Assembly (NCBI GenBank): GCA_021162845.1
Contig: JAGGXX010000067.1
Coordinates: 60,345-124,344, forward strand
DNA length: 64,000 nt
Direction: 5' to 3'
Source: Thermoprotei archaeon
Lineage (GTDB): Archaea; Thermoproteota; Thermoprotei; QMSL01; B3-G16
The notes under the pieces are model-generated. The model did not search any database. It saw nothing but the letters and a program-made list of their open reading frames with translations, and had not been told where the DNA came from. Position 1 is the stretch's first letter. Each line of letters opens with the position of its first letter. A program made the translations under genes and the position numbers. Below, piece by piece: positions 42,260-49,345 of the stretch.

Positions 42260-43309
42260 TTAAAAAGCGGAGAACCAGTGCCAGTTGCTCTTCACATAGT
42301 TCCCGATAATGGGTATCTTAGCACCACATTTCGGGCATCTATGATCCTTCGTGACGTTATACTCAACTATATCGAAGCCATAACGGCGTATGAGCACTAT
42401 CCCGCATTCTGGGCAATACGTGCTCTCGAATGGATGGCCCGGCACATTCCCTATGTAAACGTACTTTAGACCCATTTCTTTCGCTACCTTATAATGTTTC
42501 ATCAAAGTTTCGACGGGCGTTACATAATGATCTATCATCTTGTAATCGGGCATGAACCTAAGCAGATGGAATGGAACTTCAGGACCTAAGTTCTCGATAA
42601 TCCATGAAACCAATTTCTTAAGGTCATCTAGCTTATCCCCATATTCAGGCACGACGAGGTCTGTGATCTCTATGAATATACCGTGTCTCTTCAATTCCAG
42701 GAGGAACTCGTATATAGGCGAGACATCATTAACGCTCATGAATTTACGGTGAAAATCCAAATTGCCATTACCTTTTACGTCAACAGTGGCCGCGAGGAGG
42801 TATGGTGCTAGTACCTTGACCGCTTCAGGGGTCATATAGCCATTAGTGACTATGGTATTGAAGAGGCCGTTTTCCTTTGCAATCCTAGCGGTATCATACA
42901 TGAACTCGAAGAAGACCGTTGGCTCGTTATAGGTGTAAGCTATCCCCATCGCCCCATAACGCTTCGATAACTCGACTACCCTCTCAGGGGTGAAGGACTT
43001 GCCGTATATCTCCTGCGACTGGCTCAGAACCCAATTGTCACAGAAGAGACAACGGAAGTTACAGCCTACAGTGGAAATAGAGGTTATACCTGCTCCGGGC
43101 CATACATGGAATAAGGGCTTCTTTGTTATAGGATCAACGTTAAATGCCGTTAACTTTCCATAAACTAATGAGAAGAGCTTGCCGTCTTTATTCTCCCGTA
43201 CTAGGCAGAAACCCCTGCCTCCCGGCGGTATTATGCAGCGTCTTCCACAAAGGTTACACCTAACACGTCCCCCTTCCAAACGCGTATATAACATAGCCTC
43301 CTTAACCAA
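42260..43309 (-). CDS. AmmeMemoRadiSam-system radical SAM enzyme
   Basis: This 349-residue protein has CNLCGRRC near residue 18, the radical SAM motif C-x3-C-x2-C in VGCNFRCLFCDNW (about 83-92), AYTYNEPTVFFEF and a C-terminal zinc-binding stretch (CPEC, CPKC). It belongs to the PflA-related family that is linked to AMMECR1 and Memo proteins. The substrate is unknown. An AMMECR1 gene lies about 41 kb away in this window; no Memo gene is seen. It is divergent from trmG10. Confidence 0.92.
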   Translation of the reverse strand: MVKEAMLYTRLEGGRVRCNLCGRRCIIPPGGRGFCLVRENKDGKLFSLVYGKLTAFNVDPITKKPLFHVWPGAGITSISTVGCNFRCLFCDNWVLSQSQEIYGKSFTPERVVELSKRYGAMGIAYTYNEPTVFFEFMYDTARIAKENGLFNTIVTNGYMTPEAVKVLAPYLLAATVDVKGNGNLDFHRKFMSVNDVSPIYEFLLELKRHGIFIEITDLVVPEYGDKLDDLKKLVSWIIENLGPEVPFHLLRFMPDYKMIDHYVTPVETLMKHYKVAKEMGLKYVYIGNVPGHPFESTYCPECGIVLIRRYGFDIVEYNVTKDHRCPKCGAKIPIIGNYVKSNWHWFSAF

Positions 43310-43371
43310 GGGTCATCCCATGCCGTAAGCGATCGCATAATTTATATTCTTTACCTCATCCGCTACATTAG

Positions 43372-44436
43372 ATGTCCTTCAAGGGGACGGAGTTCATGAA
43401 GCGCTTATTCCTCCTGCTCTCAGGGGAACACCCAACCCTACCCTTAGCTGAAGTTAATAGTATACTTGATGCTGAGGGAATTAAGTACGATATCCTAAGA
43501 CGGCGCGATAGGCTCTTGATAGTAGGGGTACGTGATGAGGAAGTGAAAAGGACAGGTACCGCTATCCTAAATAGGGCCGCTATGACGAAGATAGTAGGCA
43601 TGGTATTGGTCGAGAAGGAGTTTAGTGATTTCGTCTTCACCGAAATTAGGAGGTTAGAATGGAAGGATCTCCTCAAAGGCCATAGCTTCGCCGTGAGGTT
43701 TACGGTTTTAGGGGGGAAAAGAGCTGAGGTCAGTTCTCAGGAGTTAGAACGGGTTATAGGAGGTATCGTGAAGGCACGGAGTAATGCGCCTGTGAACTTA
43801 AGCTCACCTGACATAATGCTCCAAGGTATATTAATTGATGACCTATTCGTGTTCGGCATAAATTTAGGACACATAAGAGGTGGGGTATTTGAGATGAGAA
43901 GACCGAAGAACAGGCCTTTCTTCCATCCTTCAGCAATGGAACCTAAGCTGGCTAGGGTCCTCGTAAACCTCTCGAGGGCTAGGAAGGGGGAGGTATTCTT
44001 GGATCCCTTTTGCGGTTCTGGAGGTCTAATGATAGAAGCTGGTCTTATAGGCTGTCGTATAGCAGGCGGCGACATACTTCCTTATATGGTTAAGGGGGCG
44101 AGAGAGAATTTGCAGTACTTCGGCCTTGATCCAGGAGGCATAGTACTTCACGATGCCAGGAAACTACCTTTTCAGGATGTAGATGCTATAGCTACCGACC
44201 CCCCTTATGGTAGGTCCGCTACAACGAGGCGCGTACCGTTACCTGAGCTTCTAAAGGATTTCCTAGGGGAGGCTTACGAAGCCTTGGCCCCTAGGAGATA
44301 TACCGTCATCGTGACGCCCTTAGGCGTAGAAGTCGGGGAATATGCCCTAACCATAGGCTTTGACATTGTGGAGGAACATAGGATGAGGGTACATAGAAGC
44401 CTTACTAGGAGGATTTTGATCCTGAGAAAGGGGTAA
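43372..44436 (+). CDS. trmG10: tRNA (guanine-10 N2)-methyltransferase, THUMP type
   Basis: This 354-residue protein has an N-terminal ferredoxin-like/THUMP region (residues 1-150) and a Rossmann methyltransferase domain with VFLDPFCGSGGLMIEA (about 210-225) and the amino-MTase motif DPPYGRS (about 278-284). The archaeal enzyme forms m2G or m22G at position 10 of tRNA. A TATA-like taatttatat sits about 30 bases before the ATG. The next gene, RNase Z, starts 6 bases later. Confidence 0.94.
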   Translation: MSFKGTEFMKRLFLLLSGEHPTLPLAEVNSILDAEGIKYDILRRRDRLLIVGVRDEEVKRTGTAILNRAAMTKIVGMVLVEKEFSDFVFTEIRRLEWKDLLKGHSFAVRFTVLGGKRAEVSSQELERVIGGIVKARSNAPVNLSSPDIMLQGILIDDLFVFGINLGHIRGGVFEMRRPKNRPFFHPSAMEPKLARVLVNLSRARKGEVFLDPFCGSGGLMIEAGLIGCRIAGGDILPYMVKGARENLQYFGLDPGGIVLHDARKLPFQDVDAIATDPPYGRSATTRRVPLPELLKDFLGEAYEALAPRRYTVIVTPLGVEVGEYALTIGFDIVEEHRMRVHRSLTRRILILRKG

Positions 44437-44442
44437 TTAGCG

Positions 44443-45366
44443 ATGATAGAAGTGATCTTCTTAGGTACGAGTGCCAGCATACCCACAAGGGAGAGGGGGC
44501 TACCTTGCATTGTCTTGAGGAGGAAAGGGGAGCTTCTGATGTTCGATTGTGGAGAGGGAGCTCAAAGGAATTTTCTCCAGGCTAAGCTAGGAGTAAATAG
44601 GCCGATGAGGATATTCATATCCCATCTACATGGGGACCACGTATTAGGCTTACCGGGACTACTTAGCAGTATGAGCCTATTGGGGAGGCGGAGGGCAGTG
44701 TTCATCTATGGGCCTAAGGGGCTTAGATCCTTACTTAATACGACGCTCTCTCTAATCCGATCCAACATAAACTACGAGATCCACGTCATGGAGGTGACAA
44801 GCGGCATCGTATGTGAGACTGAGGAATACGTCGTAAAAGCCGAGTGGGGAGTCCACTCCGTGCCTAACTTAATGTATCGAATAGAGGAAAGGGAAAGGCC
44901 CGGGAAGTTCCATCCTGAAAGGGCCCTCGAATTAGGCGTGCCTAGGGGGCCTCTTTGGGGACAGCTTCAGAGGGGAAAAGAGGTGACGCTCGAGGATGGA
45001 AGAATTATAAGGCCTGAGGATGTCATGGATGCACCTAGACCTGGCCTTAAAGTCGTATATACGGGCGACACGGGACCCTGTGAGGAAATAGCGTCTTTGT
45101 CTGAGGGGGCTGATCTCTTAATACACGAAGCTACATACTCGGACAACATGAGGGAAAGGGCTCTTGTAGAGGGGCACTCCACGGCCAAATTAGCTGCCGT
45201 GACAGCACATGAAGCACACGTGAGGAGGTTGGTCCTCACCCATATAAGCGCCAGATACTCACAGAACGACTGGATATTGGAGAAGGAAGCTAGGGAGGTG
45301 TTCCCCGCTACCATAATGGCGAGGGATTTCCTAAAGCTAAGGATAGAGTACCCAGCTAAACTCTAA
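44443..45366 (+). CDS. rnz: Ribonuclease Z (tRNA 3'-processing endonuclease)
   Basis: This 307-residue metallo-beta-lactamase has the signature SHLHGDH (His61, His63, Asp65, His66), the PxKG-like loop GPKGLRSLL, YTGDTGPC and HEATYSDNM, and the late His in LTHISARY. It cuts precursor tRNAs after the discriminator base. This matters here because the tRNA gene nearby lacks an encoded CCA, and the CCA-adding enzyme is encoded 1.6 kb downstream. The stop overlaps the UPF0201 gene by 4 bases. Confidence 0.96.
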   Translation: MIEVIFLGTSASIPTRERGLPCIVLRRKGELLMFDCGEGAQRNFLQAKLGVNRPMRIFISHLHGDHVLGLPGLLSSMSLLGRRRAVFIYGPKGLRSLLNTTLSLIRSNINYEIHVMEVTSGIVCETEEYVVKAEWGVHSVPNLMYRIEERERPGKFHPERALELGVPRGPLWGQLQRGKEVTLEDGRIIRPEDVMDAPRPGLKVVYTGDTGPCEEIASLSEGADLLIHEATYSDNMRERALVEGHSTAKLAAVTAHEAHVRRLVLTHISARYSQNDWILEKEAREVFPATIMARDFLKLRIEYPAKL

Positions 45367-45797
45367 TCGGGAGGAGGATACTCTCTAATTGGACTGCCGC
45401 GGTGAGTCCTAGGGGCCAGCCAATCTATGAGGGCCTTAGGATCATCACACTCGATCTCGAACCTTATGGCCCCTAGAGGGGAATTTATCTCATCGTCGCA
45501 GAAGCTAACTATGCCCATTAAGGCCGCCTGCTTATGAAGCTTGAAGATTATCTTATTCCCAATGACCCCCGATTTCATATACTGTCTGGCCGCGTCAAGT
45601 ATCCTCTCCACGCGCAGTAGCCTGTGAAGACGCAATAGCGATGATGATCCATAGCCCTCAGCCCGTATTATCTTCCACTCACCTTCTCTGATCACAGAGT
45701 AACGAGATGGTGTGAAGACGTTTGAGATAGCCTTACGTACCTTATTTGGGTTCTCGGTAGGCCTCACTTCGGCTTCTGCGATTACGCGAATTGGCAT
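45363..45797 (-). CDS. UPF0201/COG1325 RNA-binding protein
   Basis: This 144-residue protein matches archaeal UPF0201 (DUF54): IRVIAEAEVRPTENPNKVRKAISNVF at the start, a helical SSLLRLHRLLRVERILDAAR and FKLHKQAALMGIVSF. It has been listed as a predicted exosome-associated RNA-binding protein, resembling ribosomal L5-like folds. The role is unproven. Its start overlaps the upstream UPF0200 gene by 56 bases, an arrangement common for these two families. Confidence 0.88.
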   Translation of the reverse strand: MPIRVIAEAEVRPTENPNKVRKAISNVFTPSRYSVIREGEWKIIRAEGYGSSSLLRLHRLLRVERILDAARQYMKSGVIGNKIIFKLHKQAALMGIVSFCDDEINSPLGAIRFEIECDDPKALIDWLAPRTHRGSPIREYPPPD

Positions 45798-46353
45798 GAA
45801 TAAGGAGCCTCCTTATCAATTCGTGTGCCTCCCTAAATACTTCAACAAGGGGCTTATTTTCATTTACTATCACGTAATCGGAAAGGAAAAAGAGGACGGG
45901 TAAGCCAAGCCTTATCTCTGAGATGTCCCGATATACGAAGTCCTCCCAGGTTTTAGGGTCATCGCTTCTCCCTCTACGTAAGAGCCTCCTAAAGCGGGCT
46001 CCCGGTGAAGCGTGGACGAAGATCAGCTTAAAGTTAGGCTCATAGTCCTTAAACCTGTAATACTCGAAATGACTGCGAAGGCCATCTACGAGAAGATACC
46101 TTGTGTCTAAATCTCTGATTATATTAATGCATCGTTTTGCGATAGCATCCGGCCCTTCCTTAATCCTAAGCTCCACTGCTAAGCGCGCGAGGACTTTACG
46201 GCTTATGTCGAGTCCCAGTCGTATGGCTTCTTCTCTGACTATGTCACCCATGGATATCGTTGTGATTCCGAGGGATCTAGCTACACTCGAGATGACACCT
46301 TTACCTGAGCCAGGCATTCCAGCTACTCCTAGTAGGAGCTTAAGATCTCCCAT
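45742..46353 (-). CDS. UPF0200 nucleotide kinase-like protein
   Basis: This 203-residue P-loop protein has VAGMPGSGKGVIS (residues 9-21), an adenylate-kinase-like ISMGDIVREEA segment and a LID-like RLLRRGRSDDP region. UPF0200 proteins resemble dephospho-CoA kinase and other small kinases; the substrate is unknown. The last 18 codons overlap the UPF0201 gene. The gene is divergent from thpR. Confidence 0.86.
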   Translation of the reverse strand: MGDLKLLLGVAGMPGSGKGVISSVARSLGITTISMGDIVREEAIRLGLDISRKVLARLAVELRIKEGPDAIAKRCINIIRDLDTRYLLVDGLRSHFEYYRFKDYEPNFKLIFVHASPGARFRRLLRRGRSDDPKTWEDFVYRDISEIRLGLPVLFFLSDYVIVNENKPLVEVFREAHELIRRLLIHANSRNRRSRSEAYREPK

Positions 46354-46432
46354 CCTCCCAAGGAAATTTAAGTTTGCACACGTCTATAAGGGCTTAGATA
46401 ATGCCATTGGATCTTACCTAGGCGGATGGAAT

Positions 46433-46990
46433 ATGAGGTGCTTCATATCAATAGATGTCGAGGATGAGAAATTACTCGATGAGATAGAGAGGATCCAAGG
46501 GATGTTATTGGCCAGCAAGGCTAGAATCAAGCCAGTCGAGAGAAAGAATATTCACTTAACCATAAGGTTCCTCGGGGAGATACCCCAGAGCACTGTGAGA
46601 GAAGTGATAGAGGCTATGAAGAGGATAGAGTTTAGACGGTTCGAGGTGATGCTGGAGGGCATAGGATCCTTTCCGGAGAGGAGCAGCAGGCCAAGGGTTA
46701 TATGGATAGGAGTAAGCGAGGGCAGTGAGGAGACCGTACTAATTCACAAAGCATTAGAGGAAGAGTTGAGACGGATAGGATTTCCTAAGGATAGAGAGAG
46801 GTTCGTTCCGCATATAACAATAGCAAGAGTTAAGTGGTCCACGCCTAAATTGGTGAAGATGATCAATGAGCTCAGGGATGTGAAAATAGGAAAGATGAGC
46901 GTTACTTCAATTAGGCTCAAGAAGAGCACGCTTACGAGTAAAGGGCCGATATATGAGACCCTTTTCGAGGTAAAGGGGATAGACGTTTAG
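46433..46990 (+). CDS. thpR: RNA 2',3'-cyclic phosphodiesterase (2H family)
   Basis: This 185-residue protein has the two His-x-Thr motifs of the 2H superfamily, HLTIRF (His41-Thr43) and HITIAR (near residue 126). It opens 2',3'-cyclic phosphates at RNA ends. A longer reading upstream runs antisense through the UPF0200 gene and is not used; the ATG at 46433 gives MRCFISID, the usual start. The CCA-adding enzyme follows after 15 bases. Confidence 0.93.
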   Translation: MRCFISIDVEDEKLLDEIERIQGMLLASKARIKPVERKNIHLTIRFLGEIPQSTVREVIEAMKRIEFRRFEVMLEGIGSFPERSSRPRVIWIGVSEGSEETVLIHKALEEELRRIGFPKDRERFVPHITIARVKWSTPKLVKMINELRDVKIGKMSVTSIRLKKSTLTSKGPIYETLFEVKGIDV

Positions 46991-47005
46991 TGGGGAGAGA
47001 CGAAA

Positions 47006-48442
47006 GTGAATGTAGACGAGATAAAGCGGACAGTGCTTCGGAGGGAAAAACCATTAAAGGAGGATTATGAGCGGGCCGAGGAAGTCTTTAGACTAATGAA
47101 GGAGCGTGGATTAAGGATACTGAGGGAACAGGGGATAGAAGATGCAGATATCATGCTCGTAGGATCCATTGCTAAGGATACATGGCTTAGAGACGACAAG
47201 GATATGGACATCTTCGTGCTCTTTCCTCCAAGTATCAAGAAGGAGGATCTCAAAATCATAGGGTTACGAGTAGCGAAATCCATGGCAGTGGAGGGATATG
47301 AAGAGAAGTACGCTGAGCACCCTTATGTGGAAACTACTTACATGGGTTTCAGAATAGACATAGTCCCCTGCTTTAAGGTCAAGAGCCCTAAGGAGATAAT
47401 CTCAGCTGTGGATAGAACACCGTTTCATACGGAGTATATAAGGAGGAGATTAAGGCCATATCAAAAGGATGAGGTGCGGATCTTAAAGCGGTTCCTAAAG
47501 GGCATAGGGGCTTATGGGGCTGAGGTTAAGGTAGAGGGATTCTCAGGGTACCTCACAGAGCTCCTGATCATAGCGTACGGGAGCTTCGAAGAGGTCATTA
47601 AGATGGTAGCTAAATGGAGGCCATGGAGGGTTGTAATCGATGTAGAGGGGCATCACGAGGATAAGAGGAAGGTGATCAAGCAGTTTAAGACACCGCTAAT
47701 AGTGGTAGACCCCGTGGACCCGAGGAGAAACGCAGCCGCAGCGGTATCCCTCCAGAAGATGTCAGAATTCATAGCAGCCGCACAGCAGTTCCTATTAAAG
47801 CCCTCGTTAGTCTTCTTCTATCCACCTCAGCAAGTTCCGTTAGCTTCAGGGGAATTAAGCGCTATTCTTAAGCGAAGTGGAACCCACATAATTGCAGTAC
47901 GTATAAGGCATCCCCCAATGGTCCCAGACATATTATGGGGCGAGCTAAAAAGAACCTTCAGGGGATTATGGAATTTGCTAGATAATGGCGGCTTCATAGT
48001 AAGGGATGGACATATATGGAGCGATGAAGAAGCATTAAGCATCCTTCTCTTTGAACTTGAGAGGGTGAAGCTTCCTAGGATGGAGGTACATAGGGGCCCT
48101 CACGTATATGATAGGGAGAACGCCCTTAAGTTCATTAAGAAATACCAAGGTATGGGCGATAGATGTATTGGTCCCTACATTAAGAATGGTAGATGGTACG
48201 TCTATCGTGAGCGGGAGCACAGTTACGTCAAGGATTTCATTGTAGCTAGAATTAGGAGCACTAGATTAGGCAAGGATATAAGGGAATTGATCGGAAGGGG
48301 AGTCGAAGTGTACGTGGACGAGGAGATAAATATGTTACTAGATAATGTGGAGTTCTCTCGTGAGCTAAGGAAGTTCCTGAAGAAGAAGCCGATATGGATG
48401 GTGGAGCATGAGGATAAAGGTCAAGGACGAGTTCTCACCTGA
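47006..48442 (+). CDS. cca: Archaeal class I CCA-adding tRNA nucleotidyltransferase
   Basis: This 478-residue protein has the nucleotidyltransferase motif VGSIAKDTWLRDDKDMDIFVLF (about 53-74), giving the catalytic Asp-x-Asp. The archaeal body and tail domains follow, including DPVDPRRNAAAAVS. It adds CCA to tRNA 3' ends, which the tRNA gene at 49207 requires. The start is a GTG at 47006 next to a ggggagagacg ribosome-binding site. It overlaps the following kinase gene by 35 bases. Confidence 0.96.
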   Translation: MNVDEIKRTVLRREKPLKEDYERAEEVFRLMKERGLRILREQGIEDADIMLVGSIAKDTWLRDDKDMDIFVLFPPSIKKEDLKIIGLRVAKSMAVEGYEEKYAEHPYVETTYMGFRIDIVPCFKVKSPKEIISAVDRTPFHTEYIRRRLRPYQKDEVRILKRFLKGIGAYGAEVKVEGFSGYLTELLIIAYGSFEEVIKMVAKWRPWRVVIDVEGHHEDKRKVIKQFKTPLIVVDPVDPRRNAAAAVSLQKMSEFIAAAQQFLLKPSLVFFYPPQQVPLASGELSAILKRSGTHIIAVRIRHPPMVPDILWGELKRTFRGLWNLLDNGGFIVRDGHIWSDEEALSILLFELERVKLPRMEVHRGPHVYDRENALKFIKKYQGMGDRCIGPYIKNGRWYVYREREHSYVKDFIVARIRSTRLGKDIRELIGRGVEVYVDEEINMLLDNVEFSRELRKFLKKKPIWMVEHEDKGQGRVLT

Positions 48443-49151
48443 GCTAGCGCTTGTACTATGTTATCCTTATGTGAGCAAGGAGGAATATAGGAGGCGAATA
48501 ATGGAGCTTATCGATCTCGGAGTTGAGGAAATAGAACTAAGCGGGCCTCTCAGGATAGGTAGCATAAGAGTATTGGGCAAAGGCTACAGGGGATTGGTAG
48601 TCAAGGCATATAGAGGAGGCGAACTCTATGCCCTCAAGGTAAGGAGAGTGGACTCTGAGAGGCCAAGCTTAGAGGAGGAGGCCATTTATAACAGAATAGC
48701 TAATGGGATTGGAGTTGGACCCACGGTATACGATTATAGCAGGAATTTCATACTCAGAGAATACGTTGATGGATTAGAGTTGGTACGATGGATTGAGACG
48801 GCGGGGAGTGAAGTACTAGATGTCATTAGAAAAATGTTATACCAGGCCTTTAAGCTAGATATGTTGGGCCTTGACCACGGCGAATTGGCCAGACCTCTTA
48901 GGAACGTACTGGTGAAGAAAGGAGGAGAGCCAGTAATCATAGACTTTGAGAGCGCAAGCTTAAAGAGGAGGGCACGTAATCTAACCAGGCTCTCGCAGTA
49001 CCTTTTGTTAAGGGATAATATCATTAGTAAAAGAGTACGCGAGGAGATCGGCGCATTGGATAAGAACCAAATATTAAAGGTCTTAAGGGATTATAAGAGG
49101 AACCCATCACTGAGGACTTTTAGGGCCTTCTTGAAGACAATCCGGCTATGA
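48408..49151 (+). CDS. Predicted serine/threonine protein kinase (COG2112)
   Basis: This 247-residue protein is a minimal kinase fold. It has a Gly-rich loop (GKGYRGLVVKAY), Lys in ALKVRRVDS, a catalytic-loop equivalent LDHGELARPLRNVLV in which Glu follows His-Gly, and the metal motif VIIDFESA in place of DFG. It belongs to the archaeal COG2112 group related to RIO-type and small-molecule kinases. The start lies inside the end of cca, behind ggtggagc, so the two are coupled. The substrate is unknown. Confidence 0.82.
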   Translation: MRIKVKDEFSPELALVLCYPYVSKEEYRRRIMELIDLGVEEIELSGPLRIGSIRVLGKGYRGLVVKAYRGGELYALKVRRVDSERPSLEEEAIYNRIANGIGVGPTVYDYSRNFILREYVDGLELVRWIETAGSEVLDVIRKMLYQAFKLDMLGLDHGELARPLRNVLVKKGGEPVIIDFESASLKRRARNLTRLSQYLLLRDNIISKRVREEIGALDKNQILKVLRDYKRNPSLRTFRAFLKTIRL

Positions 49152-49206
49152 CCGATATCGTGAAACCTTTAATAGAATCCATTGAAAATATTAAAAGTGA
49201 CGTACT

Positions 49207-49304
49207 GGGGCCGTCGTCTAGCTTGGTAGGATGCCAGCCTGGGGGCTGGGAAAAGATCCCAGCCAGATCGCTGGTGATCCCGGGTTCAAATCCCGGCGGC
49301 CCCA
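49207..49304 (+). tRNA. tRNA-Pro (GGG) with a 24-nt intron
   Basis: The cloverleaf is complete. The acceptor stem is 49207-49213 with 49297-49303, the D arm 49216-49232, the anticodon stem ccagc (49234-49238) with gctgg (49270-49274), the anticodon GGG at 49241-49243, the T arm 49280-49296 and the discriminator A at 49304. CCA is not encoded. A canonical intron, 49245-49268, sits between positions 37 and 38. CTGG (49239-49242) pairs with CCAG (49263-49266), flanked by two 3-nt bulges, and CTGGG (49246-49250) pairs with CCCAG (49258-49262). TATA-like cctttaatag lies near 49168. Confidence 0.95.
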
Positions 49305-49345
49305 TCATTAGACATACATTTTAACCAACAATGAAGGGAGAGAGG

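Noticed and set aside
46103..46432. N-terminal extension of the ThpR reading frame.
   Set aside because: It is antisense to the UPF0200 gene and low in protein-like character; the ATG at 46433 matches the family start.
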